Both the position numbers and the translations under genes were made by a program. This document shows, piece by piece, positions 34,454 to 42,874 of a stretch of 43,266 bases of DNA. The notes below the pieces were generated by a model. The model ran no database searches. It had not been told where the DNA came from and worked only from the letters and a program-made list of their open reading frames with translations. Positions within the stretch are counted from its first letter, which is position 1. Every line of letters begins with the position of its first letter. Source of the stretch: Agrococcus sp. (GTDB lineage: Bacteria; Actinomycetota; Actinomycetes; Actinomycetales; Microbacteriaceae); assembly GCA_031178105.1 (NCBI GenBank), contig JAPSJX010000008.1:1-43266 (forward strand), read 5' to 3'.

Positions 34454-37018
34454 CTAGCAGCCAGGGTCGCCCCCGCTGGCGTTCGTGCCGACCACGACCG
34501 AGATCGGGTCGCCGGGCGCGCCGGCGGTGCCGGCCGCGGGGTTCTGCGCGAGCACCAGGCAGACGTTCGCGTCGCCGTGGTCCTGCCAGGTCACCTGGAT
34601 GTTCGCCGGGTCGAAGCCGGCGCCCTGCACGGCGCTCCTCGCGTCCGCGAGCGGCTGGGCCACGACATCGGGCCACGCCTGCGCGCCCTCGTCGGCCGGG
34701 GGAGCGGTCTCCTCCGCCTGGCCCCCGGCAGCGAGCGCGCCGTTCGACGGGTAGATGATGATCGGCGTCGCCGTCGTCACGAGCGAGCCGGCGCCGGGCG
34801 CCGTGTACTCGGCGATGCCCTCCGCCTGCGCCCCGTCGATCGGGTTCGCGACCTGCACCGTGAAGCCCTGCGCCTCGAGCGCGGCCTGCGCGTCGGCGAC
34901 GGGCTGGCCGGCGACGTTCGGCAGCTCGGTGGCGCTGCCGCGCAGCGTGTCGGCGTCGGGGGCCAGGAACTCGCCGCCGGGGTAGCGCGCGATCGCCTCC
35001 TCCATCGCGCCGCGGAACAGCGTCGAACGGATGTTCCAGCGAGGCTGCAGCGAGTAGTTGCCGACGATGTTGCCGACCCACACCGAGGTCGCGACGGTCG
35101 GGCTCGCGCCGTTGACCCAGGTCTGCACGACCCCGTTCGACGTGCCGGTCTTCGAGATGACCGGGGTGGAGCCTGCCGGGTTGTTGAGCGGGTTGCGCTC
35201 GGTGACGGTCTCGAGCACGAGCTGGAGCACGGAGGCGACGTCCGCGCTGATGGCCTGCTGGCACTGCTGCGCCGGCGGCTGCACCTCCGTGCCGTCGCGG
35301 GCGACGATCCGGTCGATGGCGATCGGCTCGCAGTGGATGCCGCCGTTGGCGATCGTCGCGAACGCCTCCGCCATGCCCATGGGCGTCACGTTCGAGCCCG
35401 AGCCGATGACGGCGGGCGCGAAGATCTCCCAGTCGCCGCCGTTCGCGGGCGTCGTGCCCATCCGTGCCGCGGTGTCGTGGATGTCGCACAGGTCCATCTC
35501 GCTCGCCATGCGGGCGATGCCGGTGTTCACCGAGTTCACCATGATCTCGGTGGGCGTCATCCGGGCGTACTCCTTGCCCTCGTTGTTCTGCGGGTCCCAC
35601 TCCTCGGAGACGAGGCCCGTGCACTCCGCCGTGAAGGCGCCCTGGGGCCACTTCTCACGGGTGGCGTCGAGCTGCTCGTTCACCGAGTGCCCGTCGAGCA
35701 CCCACTGCGCGAGCGTGAAGATCTTGAACCCCGAGCCGGGCTGGAAGCCGCCCGACCTGCCGTGCGCGTAGTCGGCGTTGAAGTTGACGCTCGTCGCGGT
35801 GGGCGGCGCATCCTCGGTGGGGAAGTAGTCCTTGTTCTGCACCATGGTCAGGATGCGCCCGGTGCCGACCTCGAGCTGCGTCACCGCTGCGCCCGACTGC
35901 CAGCGGGTCTCGTCGTTCGGCACCTGCGCGTCGACCATCGCCTGCACGGCGTCGTTGAGGTTCAGGTCGATCGACGTGTAGATCTGGTAGCCGCCCTGGA
36001 AGAGCGCCGCGGAGTTGTCCTCGGGCGTGGCGCCCAGGATGTGATGGCCGTCGACCTGGTCGGTCGCGAGCACCCGCTGCACGTAGTCGCAGAAGAAGCG
36101 AGCCGAGTCGTAGCCCGCGATGCAGCCGTTGTTCGGAGGCTGGATGTTGACGAAGGCCTCGTCGACGGGGATGGCGAGCGCCTCGTCGCGCTGCTCCGCG
36201 GTGATGTAGCCCTCGGACGCCATCGCGCTGATGATGAAGTCGCGACGCTCCTGGTTGCGCGCGAAGTTGTCGGCGCTGAAGAGGTTGCGGGTCGACGGGT
36301 TCTGCACCGTCGCGATGAGCGCCGCCGCCTCGCCGATCGAGAGCTCGGCCGCCGGCTTGCCGAAGATGCGCTGCGCGCCGGCCTCGATGCCGTAGACGTT
36401 GCCGCCGAAGTTCGCGATGTTGAGGTAGGCGAGCACGATCTCGTTCTTCGTGTACCGCTGCTCGAGCCCGATCGCGAGCCGCATCTCTGCGAGCTTGCGC
36501 TGGTAGCTCGCCTCGTACTGCTGCTCGTACGTCTCCTGGTCGCCGCGGATGAACGCATCCATCGCGATCTGCTGGCGCACGAGCTGCATCGTGAGCGTCG
36601 AGGCGCCCGAGTCGCCGCCGAAGCCGAGCTGCGAGAGGCCGGCGCGCACGACCGACGGGGCGTCGACGCCGCCGTGCGTGTAGAAGCGGCGGTCCTCGCC
36701 GGCGATGAGCGCCTCGACCGCGGTGCGCGGCACCTGCTGCCACTGCAGCACCTGGCGGTCCTGGGCGTAGAACGACGCGATCTCGACGGGCTGGCCGTCG
36801 CGGACGCCGTAGATGCGGTTGCGCTCGGCCTGCTCGGTGATCCGCGCGTACGAGGGCAGGCTCTCGAAGACGTCGAGGCCGCTGTTCGCCGTGGTCGAGG
36901 CGACGGCGAGGGCAGGCGTCAGCGTCGCGGAGACCAGGATCCCGGCGATCGCGCTGAACCCGATGAGCCCGAGGAGCGAGCCCAGCAGGCTTCCGGGCTT
37001 GTGTCTTGTGGCGGCCAT
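34454..37018 (-). CDS. Class A penicillin-binding protein with PASTA domains
   Basis: Bifunctional peptidoglycan synthase of 854 residues. It has a short cytoplasmic start, one membrane helix (about 12-40), a GT51 glycosyltransferase domain with catalytic Glu108 (GEDRRFYTHGGVD) and STLTMQLVRQ, then a transpeptidase domain with Ser429 in PGSGFK, SVN in MVNSVNTGIARM and KTGTSNG. Two PASTA repeats end the protein (from about residue 710: LPNVAGQPVADAQAALEAQG, and WPDVVAQPLADARSAVQGAG), as in actinobacterial PonA-type enzymes under Ser/Thr kinase control. The promoter appears leaderless (TACCCT eight bases before the ATG). The metallophosphoesterase is downstream. Confidence 0.95.
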   Translation of the reverse strand: MAATRHKPGSLLGSLLGLIGFSAIAGILVSATLTPALAVASTTANSGLDVFESLPSYARITEQAERNRIYGVRDGQPVEIASFYAQDRQVLQWQQVPRTAVEALIAGEDRRFYTHGGVDAPSVVRAGLSQLGFGGDSGASTLTMQLVRQQIAMDAFIRGDQETYEQQYEASYQRKLAEMRLAIGLEQRYTKNEIVLAYLNIANFGGNVYGIEAGAQRIFGKPAAELSIGEAAALIATVQNPSTRNLFSADNFARNQERRDFIISAMASEGYITAEQRDEALAIPVDEAFVNIQPPNNGCIAGYDSARFFCDYVQRVLATDQVDGHHILGATPEDNSAALFQGGYQIYTSIDLNLNDAVQAMVDAQVPNDETRWQSGAAVTQLEVGTGRILTMVQNKDYFPTEDAPPTATSVNFNADYAHGRSGGFQPGSGFKIFTLAQWVLDGHSVNEQLDATREKWPQGAFTAECTGLVSEEWDPQNNEGKEYARMTPTEIMVNSVNTGIARMASEMDLCDIHDTAARMGTTPANGGDWEIFAPAVIGSGSNVTPMGMAEAFATIANGGIHCEPIAIDRIVARDGTEVQPPAQQCQQAISADVASVLQLVLETVTERNPLNNPAGSTPVISKTGTSNGVVQTWVNGASPTVATSVWVGNIVGNYSLQPRWNIRSTLFRGAMEEAIARYPGGEFLAPDADTLRGSATELPNVAGQPVADAQAALEAQGFTVQVANPIDGAQAEGIAEYTAPGAGSLVTTATPIIIYPSNGALAAGGQAEETAPPADEGAQAWPDVVAQPLADARSAVQGAGFDPANIQVTWQDHGDANVCLVLAQNPAAGTAGAPGDPISVVVGTNASGGDPGC

Positions 37019-37026
37019 AGCATACG

Positions 37027-37032
37027 AGGGTA
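37027..37032 (-). promoter_or_regulatory. -10 box TACCCT, leaderless start of the penicillin-binding protein gene
   Basis: On the minus strand TACCCT is followed by eight bases and the ATG at 37018, with no ribosome site. Confidence 0.5.
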
Positions 37033-37044
37033 CGGGACCAACCT

Positions 37045-37068
37045 ATGAGCACAGAGGAAGCACACTGA
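37045..37068 (+). CDS. Seven-residue leader peptide (possible)
   Basis: ATG at 37045 opens a frame reading MSTEEAH and stopping at TGA 37066-37068, whose last base is the A of the next gene's ATG. Its codons contain the purine-rich GAGGAAG that serves as ribosome site for that gene. It could be a coupling leader or an accident of the Shine-Dalgarno region. Confidence 0.3.
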   Translation: MSTEEAH

Positions 37069-37235
37069 TGGCGAAGACGACCTGGGAGTACGCGACCACG
37101 CCGCTCCTCATCCACCGAGAGACGGCCATCCTCAACACCTGGGGCGGCGACGGCTGGGAGCTCGTCCACGTCGCGAACGGCCCCGAGGGCGGCCTCGTCG
37201 CCTTCCTGAAGCGCCCGCTGGAGGCATCCGCATGA
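37068..37235 (+). CDS. Small DUF4177-like protein
   Basis: A 55-residue cytoplasmic protein with the pattern WEYATTPLL, LNTWGGDGWELVHV and GLVAFLKRPL, resembling DUF4177 proteins, which commonly end in a Lys/Arg tail after a hydrophobic strand. AGAGGAAG (37053-37060) supports the ATG. The stop overlaps the RidA-family start (ATGA), and the pair is conserved in style in related actinobacteria. Function unknown. Confidence 0.8.
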   Translation: MAKTTWEYATTPLLIHRETAILNTWGGDGWELVHVANGPEGGLVAFLKRPLEASA

Positions 37236-37690
37236 GCATCGCGCAGCGGATGGAGGAGCTCGGCTTCACCCTGCCGGCGGTCGTGCCGCCCGTCGCCTCC
37301 TACGTGCCCGCCGTCTCGACCGGCCGGCTCGTGTTCACCTCGGGCCAGCTGCCGATGGTCGACGGGGCGATGCCGCGCACCGGCAAGGTCGGCGCGGAGG
37401 TCTCGGCCGACGAGGCGACCGCCGACGCCCGGCAGTGCGCGCTCAACGCGCTCGCCGCGATCGAGGCCGAGATCGGCTCGCTCGACCGCATCACCCGCAT
37501 CGTCAAGGTCGTCGGGTTCGTCGCCTCGGCCGAGGGCTTCCACGGCCAGCCGGGCGTGATCAACGGGGCGAGCAACCTGCTCGGCGAGATCTTCGGCGAT
37601 GCCGGCCGGCACGCGCGCAGCGCCGTCGGCGTCGCAGAGCTGCCGCTCGGCGCCCCCGTCGAGGTCGAGGTCATCGCCGAGTTCGCCTAG
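37232..37690 (+). CDS. RidA family protein (YjgF/YER057c/UK114)
   Basis: A 152-residue member of the RidA superfamily, whose archetype removes reactive enamine/imine intermediates from PLP enzymes. Visible are VSTGRLVFTSGQLPMVDG, CALNALAAIEAEIGSLDRI, VKVVGFVASAEGF and the C-terminal segment with the conserved Arg (ARSAVGVAELPLGAPVEVEVIAEFA is split by the active-site loop). It belongs to the longer subgroup of about 150 residues. It is coupled to the DUF4177-like gene. Its stop codon shares CTAG with the stop of the opposite-strand DUF559 gene. Confidence 0.92.
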   Translation: MSIAQRMEELGFTLPAVVPPVASYVPAVSTGRLVFTSGQLPMVDGAMPRTGKVGAEVSADEATADARQCALNALAAIEAEIGSLDRITRIVKVVGFVASAEGFHGQPGVINGASNLLGEIFGDAGRHARSAVGVAELPLGAPVEVEVIAEFA

Positions 37691-38673
37691 CCCTCCCACC
37701 ACCGAGCTTCCCCGAACTCCGGGATTCCGGCGAAGAATCCCGCGATCCGGGGAAGCTCGGCGTCGGGGCGGTGGCGTGCTCGGATGCGATCGGCGATCGG
37801 GGCGAGGTCCTGGGCGGTCCTGGTCGGCGTCGCGACGGTGAGCCGGTACACCTCGAGGCCGAGCCGCTGGACGACGTTGTAGCGCTCGAGGTCGCTGAGC
37901 CACTGCGCGCGGTCGGTGCGATGCTGGTCGCCCTCCACCTCGATCAGCACGCGCGATCGCCAGAACGCGACGTCGGGGGCCAGCGTCACCCCCGCGAGCA
38001 CGACCGGCACGTTGCACCACGGCTCCGGCAGCTCGAGCGCCTCGAGCCCCAGCCGCATGATCGACTCGGGCCGGGACCACGCGCGCGGATGCATCGCGTG
38101 CGCAGCCGCGAGCAGGCGACGGTGACCCCGCTGGCCGACGTGCGCGGACACCGCGACGCGGAGCTCATCGCGGGACGCGAGCGGCGCGCGCTCCTCGATG
38201 ATCGAATCGCCGAGCGCGACGAGGTCCTCGAAGCCGAGGTAGTCGGCGCCGTCGACGAACGCCTGGGCCGGGCTCGAGATCCGGAGGCCGTCGTGCAGGC
38301 GGATCTGCCCGGGATCGAGCGTGCGCTGCCGTCCCCGGATGCCCGTGCCTCGCGGTGCGTGCTGCGGGCTCGGCACCGTCACATCGATGCGGTCGAGCGC
38401 TCGCAGGCGCCGGGGCAGCGGGCGCTCGTACAGCGCGGCGGCGGTCGCGTGGCTGACCCACGCGCTGCCATCCAGCGATCGCAGGGCCGCGCTCGCGCGT
38501 CGGTGCAGATCGATCGGCGCCGACGCATCCACGTACACGTCACGAGCGAGACGCACGGCGCGGTGGCCGCGCAGGCGCTCCGCCCCGACGCCCGCCCGGC
38601 GCGCGTCCGCGCTCGTGAACAGGTCGCCGCGCAGCGACTCGGGCAGCTTCCAGGCGTCCTCCACGAGACGCAT
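37687..38673 (-). CDS. DUF559-domain protein with AbiEi-like N-terminus
   Basis: A 328-residue protein. Residues 1-170 resemble the AbiEi/transcriptional-antitoxin type (a winged-helix-like start with TSADARRAGVG, then AWVSHATAAALYERPLP). Residues 195-300 form a Vsr-like PD-(D/E)XK fold of the DUF559 family: PDVAFWRSRVLIEVEGDQH with Asp234, Glu245, Glu247 and His251, then DLERYNVVQRLGLEVYRLT. A nuclease role is plausible but unproven. Residues about 305-325 are encoded by a palindromic repeat (37702-37760). A related palindrome lies 91 bases upstream of the start. The gene sits between acsA and ridA, neither of which is related to it, suggesting insertion as a unit. Confidence 0.82.
   Translation of the reverse strand: MRLVEDAWKLPESLRGDLFTSADARRAGVGAERLRGHRAVRLARDVYVDASAPIDLHRRASAALRSLDGSAWVSHATAAALYERPLPRRLRALDRIDVTVPSPQHAPRGTGIRGRQRTLDPGQIRLHDGLRISSPAQAFVDGADYLGFEDLVALGDSIIEERAPLASRDELRVAVSAHVGQRGHRRLLAAAHAMHPRAWSRPESIMRLGLEALELPEPWCNVPVVLAGVTLAPDVAFWRSRVLIEVEGDQHRTDRAQWLSDLERYNVVQRLGLEVYRLTVATPTRTAQDLAPIADRIRARHRPDAELPRIAGFFAGIPEFGEARWWEG
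37702..37760. repeat. REP-like palindrome, copy A (inside the DUF559 gene end)
   Basis: An imperfect hairpin: 13 outer pairs (37702-37714 with 37748-37760), an internal loop, then eight inner pairs (37720-37727 with 37735-37742) around an eight-base loop CCGGCGAA. Its left arm shares the pattern CCGARCTTCCCCGAACTSCG with copy B. It starts 12 bases after the ridA stop and also encodes the tail of the DUF559 protein. Confidence 0.85.
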
Positions 38674-38763
38674 GGTGCACCCCGATCGCCCCGCGCGCGG
38701 ACCGGAGCCGGTCGCGCTGAGGACAGCCGCCCCGCTCCGCCGCGGCGCCTCCGCCCGCCGCTA

Positions 38764-38828
38764 CCGCCGAACTTCCCCGAACTGCGGGTTCTCGAGGCGA
38801 GAACCCGCAGTTCGGGGAAGTTCGGCGG
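38764..38828. repeat. REP-like palindrome, copy B (between acsA and the DUF559 gene)
   Basis: A perfect 31-base-pair inverted repeat (38764-38794 with 38798-38828) with a three-base AGG loop, clearly related to copy A. It begins 21 bases past the acsA stop, so it may also end acsA transcription. Apart from this hairpin nothing else is recognisable in the 176-base gap 38674-38849. Confidence 0.9.
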
Positions 38829-38849
38829 AGGAGGAGCGAGCGGAGGGGA

Positions 38850-40793
38850 TCAGCGGAGCTGGGAGCGGATCGCGTCGACGACCGTCTGGTCGGCGAGCGT
38901 CGTGGTGTCGCCCAGGTCGCGGCCCTCGGCGAGGTCGCGGAGCAGGCGGCGCATGATCTTGCCCGAGCGGGTCTTCGGCAGGTCCGGCACGATGAACACC
39001 TGCCGGGGGCGCGCGATCGCGCCGATCTCGGCCGCGACGTGCTTGCGCAGCACCGCCTCCGACTCCTCGACCGTCAGCTCGTCGGCGAACCGCTGCTTGA
39101 GGATCACGAACGCCACCACCGCCTGGCCGGTGGTCTCGTCGCTCGCGCCGACCACGGCGGCCTCGGCGGTCGACTCGTGGGCGACGAGCGACGACTCGAT
39201 CTCGGCGGTCGAGAGCCGGTGCCCCGACACGTTCATGACGTCGTCGACGCGGCCGAGCAGCCAGATCTCGCCGTCGTCGTCCTTGCGCGCGCCATCACCG
39301 GCGAAGTAGCGGTCGCCGAACTTCTGCCAGTACGTCTCGCGGTAGCGGTCGTCGTCGCCCCAGATGGTGCGCAGCATCGACGGCCACGGGCTCGTGACCA
39401 CCAGCAGCCCGCCGTCGCCGTCGCCGACCGGCTCGCCCTGCTCGTCGACGACGTCGATGTCGATGCCCGGGATCGGCACCTGGGCGCTGCCGGGCTTGAG
39501 CGTCGTCACCGAGGCGAGGCCCGAGATCATGATCGCGCCGGTCTCGGTCTGCCACCACGTGTCCATGACGGGGGTCGTGCCCCCGCCGATGACCTCGCGG
39601 TACCACATCCACGCCTCCGGGTTGATGGGCTCGCCCACCGTGCCCAGCACGCGCAGGCTCGACAGGTCGCTCGACTGCGTGTGCTGGCGGCCGAGCTTCA
39701 TGAACGTGCGGATGGCCGTGGGGGCCGTGTAGAAGACGGTGACGCCGTAGCGCTCGATGATCTGCCACGGCCGCTCGGGCGTCGGGGTGTCGAAGGTGCC
39801 CTCGTGCATGACCTGCGTCGTGCCGTTCGCCATCGGGCCGTAGACGATGTAGCTGTGGCCGGTCACCCACCCGATGTCGGCGGTGCACCAGTAGACGTCC
39901 GACTCGGGCTTGAGGTCGAAGACGTGCCGGTGCGTGAACGCGGTCTGGGTGAGGTAGCCGGCGCTCGTGTGCAGGATGCCCTTCGGCTTCCCGGTGGTGC
40001 CGGACGTGTAGAGGATGAAGAGCGGATGCTCGGCGGGGAAGGCCTCCGCCTCGTGCTCGGCGTCGGCGGCGGCCATCGCGTCGTGGTACCAGACGTCGCG
40101 GCCGGGCGTCCACTCGATCTCGTTCTCGCCGCGGCGCACGACGAGCACGTTCGTGACCCCGTGGCCGGGCTCGCGGAGCGCCTCGTCGACCGTCGGCTTG
40201 AGCGGGAAGACCTTGCCCTTGCGCCACGCGCCGTCGGTGGTGATGACGAGCGTCGCGCCGGCGTCGTCGATGCGGCCTCGCAGGTTGGAGGGGCTGAAGC
40301 CGCCGAAGACGGCGGTGTGCACGGCGCCGATGCGCGCGCAGGCGAGCATCGCCGCGACGGCCTCCGGGAGCATCGGCAGGTAGATCGCGACGCGGTCGCC
40401 CGCCCGCACGCCGAGCGAGGTCAGCACGTTCGCGAGCCGCTTCACCTCGGCGGTCATGTCGGCGTACGTGAGCGTGCGGCGGTCGCCGGGCTCGCCCTCC
40501 CAGCGGAGGGCGACGCGGTCGCCGTGCCCGGCCTCGACGTGGCGGTCGAGGCAGTTCACGGCGACGTTCAAGGTGCCGTCGTGGAACCACCGGGCGTGCG
40601 GCGGCTCCCAGTCGAGCACCTCGGTGAACGGCGTCGCCCACTGCAGCTCGCGGGCCTGCTCGGCCCAGAAGCCGAGCCGGTCCTCGCGCGCCCGCTCGTA
40701 GAGGGCGGCGGAGGTCGCGGATGCACCGGCCAGCGCCTCCGGCGGCGCGAAGCGGCGCGTCTCGTTCAGCAGGTGGTCGATGCGGTCAGACAC
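38850..40793 (-). CDS. acsA: Acetyl-CoA synthetase (acetate-CoA ligase)
   Basis: Activates acetate to acetyl-CoA with ATP, giving AMP and pyrophosphate. At 647 residues it is of normal length. Motifs include the P-loop YTSGTTGKPKG, the acetate-pocket segment MDTWWQTETG, GDRYFAGDGARKDDDG and the hinge LLGRVDDVMNVSGHRLSTAEIES. The C-terminal LPKTRSGKIMRRLLR holds the catalytic lysine that is acetylated in many species. The GTG start has GAAGGAG upstream. It runs divergently from the Tad locus and is followed by palindrome B. Confidence 0.97.
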   Translation of the reverse strand: MSDRIDHLLNETRRFAPPEALAGASATSAALYERAREDRLGFWAEQARELQWATPFTEVLDWEPPHARWFHDGTLNVAVNCLDRHVEAGHGDRVALRWEGEPGDRRTLTYADMTAEVKRLANVLTSLGVRAGDRVAIYLPMLPEAVAAMLACARIGAVHTAVFGGFSPSNLRGRIDDAGATLVITTDGAWRKGKVFPLKPTVDEALREPGHGVTNVLVVRRGENEIEWTPGRDVWYHDAMAAADAEHEAEAFPAEHPLFILYTSGTTGKPKGILHTSAGYLTQTAFTHRHVFDLKPESDVYWCTADIGWVTGHSYIVYGPMANGTTQVMHEGTFDTPTPERPWQIIERYGVTVFYTAPTAIRTFMKLGRQHTQSSDLSSLRVLGTVGEPINPEAWMWYREVIGGGTTPVMDTWWQTETGAIMISGLASVTTLKPGSAQVPIPGIDIDVVDEQGEPVGDGDGGLLVVTSPWPSMLRTIWGDDDRYRETYWQKFGDRYFAGDGARKDDDGEIWLLGRVDDVMNVSGHRLSTAEIESSLVAHESTAEAAVVGASDETTGQAVVAFVILKQRFADELTVEESEAVLRKHVAAEIGAIARPRQVFIVPDLPKTRSGKIMRRLLRDLAEGRDLGDTTTLADQTVVDAIRSQLR

Positions 40794-40825
40794 AGGCTCT
40801 CCTTCAGACGACGTCGTCGAGCCCG

Positions 40826-40831
40826 AGCCTA
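40826..40831 (-). promoter_or_regulatory. -10 box TAGGCT for acsA
   Basis: On the minus strand TAGGCT lies 32 bases before the GTG at 40793, leaving a leader with the GAAGGAG site. Confidence 0.5.
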
Positions 40832-40893
40832 GCGAGGCCGGCAGCCCCGAGAGCCTCGGTGACGTGCGCGATCAGGCCGAGGCGACCGGTGCA

Positions 40894-40907
40894 GCCGTCC
40901 ACAGGCG
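40894..40907 (+). promoter_or_regulatory. 14-base repeat upstream of tadA (copy 1)
   Basis: GCCGTCCACAGGCG occurs here, ending 35 bases before the -10 box of tadA, and again at 42926-42939 upstream of the pilin-like gene. The core GTCCACA resembles a DnaA box (TTGTCCACA) with two changes. A shared operator of the Tad locus is inferred. Confidence 0.45.
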
Positions 40908-40942
40908 GCCCGGTCCGGCCGGCGGCCGCGGCCGGCGCCGCC

Positions 40943-40948
40943 TACGGT
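40943..40948 (+). promoter_or_regulatory. -10 box TACGGT for leaderless tadA
   Basis: TACGGT is followed by seven bases and the ATG at 40956, favouring that start over the GTG at 40947. Confidence 0.55.
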
Positions 40949-40955
40949 GCGCGAC

Positions 40956-41960
40956 ATGCAGGGACCGTCTCGCTCGGGCATCCCCTTCGTCGCGGGAGCC
41001 GCGCGCGCCGTCGCCGCAGGACCGGTGCGCACGGCCGCCGACGGGGCGGCGCTGCGTGAGTTCGGAGAGCTGGCCCCGCTCGTGGCGGAGGCGGCGGTGA
41101 CGGATGTCTTCGTCACCGGAGGCGAGGTCTGGGCCGACCGGGGCGCGGGCGCTGCGAGGGTGGGGATGCACCTCGACCCCGACCGCGCGCGTGCGCTCGC
41201 GGTGGCGCTCGTCGCCGCGGGAGGCAGGCACGTCGACGAGGCCACGCCGTGCGTGGACGTGCGGCTGCACGACGGCATCCGGGTCCACGCGGTGCTGCCG
41301 CCGATCGCGGTGTCGGGGACGCAGCTCTCGATCCGGCTGCCGAGGGTGCAGGCGCTCTCGCTCGACGAGCTCGAAGCGGCCGGGACCTTCGCCGCGGTGC
41401 CCCTGCGACTCGTCCGCGCGCTCGTCGCGCGCCGGGCGAACGTGCTCGTGACCGGGGCCACCGGGTCGGGCAAGACGACGCTGCTCGGCGCGATGCTCTC
41501 GGCGGCGGCGGGCACCGAGCGCATCGTGACCATCGAGGACGTGGCGGAGCTGCGCATCCGCCACCCCCACGTCGTCGCGCTCGAGGCGCGGCAGGCGAAC
41601 GCGGAGGGCGCGGGGGCGGTCGGGCTCGAGCAGCTCGTGCGCGAGGCGTTGCGGATGCGGCCGGATCGGCTCGTGCTGGGGGAGTGCCGCGGCGCTGAGG
41701 TGCGCGAGCTGCTCGCGGCGCTGAACACCGGGCACGACGGCGGTGCCGGCACGCTGCACGCGAACTCGCTCGACGACGTGCCGGCGCGGCTGGAGGCGCT
41801 CGGGGCGCTCGCGGGCCTCACGGCCGCGGCGCTCGCCAGGCAGGCGGTGAGCGCGCTCGACGCGGTGCTGCACGTCGAGCGCGGCACCGACGGGCGCCGC
41901 GTCGCCGCGGTCGGCGAGCTCGCGCTCGATGGCGACCGGCTGGTGGTGCGACGGCGATGA
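40956..41960 (+). CDS. tadA: Tad/Flp pilus assembly ATPase TadA (CpaF-like)
   Basis: Secretion ATPase of the VirB11/TadA family, 334 residues, driving assembly of the Flp/Tad pilus. The N-terminal part has the typical VTDVFVTGGEVWADRG and HDGIRVHAVLPP. Walker A GATGSGKT is at 167-174, the Asp box reads VTIEDVAELR, Walker B DRLVLGECRGAEV and the His box GTLHANS. It is shorter than CpaF proteins, which usually carry an extra N-terminal domain. The downstream gene overlaps its stop (ATGA). Confidence 0.93.
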   Translation: MQGPSRSGIPFVAGAARAVAAGPVRTAADGAALREFGELAPLVAEAAVTDVFVTGGEVWADRGAGAARVGMHLDPDRARALAVALVAAGGRHVDEATPCVDVRLHDGIRVHAVLPPIAVSGTQLSIRLPRVQALSLDELEAAGTFAAVPLRLVRALVARRANVLVTGATGSGKTTLLGAMLSAAAGTERIVTIEDVAELRIRHPHVVALEARQANAEGAGAVGLEQLVREALRMRPDRLVLGECRGAEVRELLAALNTGHDGGAGTLHANSLDDVPARLEALGALAGLTAAALARQAVSALDAVLHVERGTDGRRVAAVGELALDGDRLVVRRR

Positions 41961-42817
41961 GCGCGACGGCGTTGGACGCGACGGCGACGGACGATGCGGC
42001 GGCGACCGTGCACCGGCTGGCAGCGCTCGTCGCGGGCGGACTGCCGCTCGACCGCGCGTGGCGGATGCTCGGCACGGATGCGGCCGAGGTCGACGCCCGC
42101 ATCGGCGCGGTGCGCGCGGGCGGCGGCCTCGTCACCGCCGTGCTGGACGTCGCGCGGCGGACGGGCGCGCCGACGGCGCCCACGCTCGAGCGGCTCGCCG
42201 CGCTGCTGCGTGAGCGCGCGGCGCAGGCTCGGGCGCTCGAGGCGGCGCTCGCGGGCCCGCGCGCGACGGCGCGGCTCGTGATGGTGCTGCCGATCGTCGG
42301 GCTCGGCTTCGGCACGGTGCTCGGTCTCGACGTGGTCGGCGCGCTCGCAGGCGGTGGGCTCGCGACGTGGTCGGTGCTCGCGGGAGCCGCGCTGCTCGTC
42401 GCCGCCTGGGGCTGGTCGCACGCGATCGTCCGGCACGCCGCGCGAGGCGACGAGGCGCCGGGGATCGCGCTCGACCTCGTCGCGGTGGCGCTCGCGGGCG
42501 GGGGCGCGGTCGATCGTGCGCGCACCGCCGCCGCGGCCGCGCTCATCGATGCGGGTGTCGCGTCGAGCGGCTGGGACGACGTCGACGCGGCGCTCGACCT
42601 CGCGCGCCGGGCCGGCGTCCCCGTCCGAGGGCTGCTGCTCGCGGAGGCGTCGGCGGCGCGCACGCGTGCGCGGCTCGAGGCGGAGGCGCGAGCGACGCGA
42701 GCATCGGTGCGGCTCGCGCTGCCGCTCGGCGTCTGCGTGCTGCCGGCGTTCTCGCTGCTCGTGGTCGTGCCGCTCGTGGTCTCGATGCTCGAGGGAGCGC
42801 TCGCGCCGCTCGGCTGA
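41957..42817 (+). CDS. Fused TadB-TadC-like inner-membrane pilus platform protein
   Basis: A 286-residue protein in which two short type II secretion F-like modules lie in tandem. The first (residues 17-120) has LAALVAGGLPLDRAWRML, a GGGLVTAVLDVARRTGAP linker and the hydrophobic segment ARLVMVLPIVGLGFGTVLG. After a transmembrane pair (about 128-158), the second (165-286) has LDLVAVALAGGGAVDRARTA, DLARRAGVPVRGLLLAEA and ASVRLALPLGVCVLPAF. Tad systems usually encode TadB and TadC separately, each around 250-300 residues, so this is a compact fusion. It is coupled to tadA. Confidence 0.85.
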   Translation: MSATALDATATDDAAATVHRLAALVAGGLPLDRAWRMLGTDAAEVDARIGAVRAGGGLVTAVLDVARRTGAPTAPTLERLAALLRERAAQARALEAALAGPRATARLVMVLPIVGLGFGTVLGLDVVGALAGGGLATWSVLAGAALLVAAWGWSHAIVRHAARGDEAPGIALDLVAVALAGGGAVDRARTAAAAALIDAGVASSGWDDVDAALDLARRAGVPVRGLLLAEASAARTRARLEAEARATRASVRLALPLGVCVLPAFSLLVVVPLVVSMLEGALAPLG

Positions 42818-42874
42818 GGTCAGCACCATCGGTCGCGCCGATCGCCTCGAGCACCCGCCAGCCCCCATGCCGGC

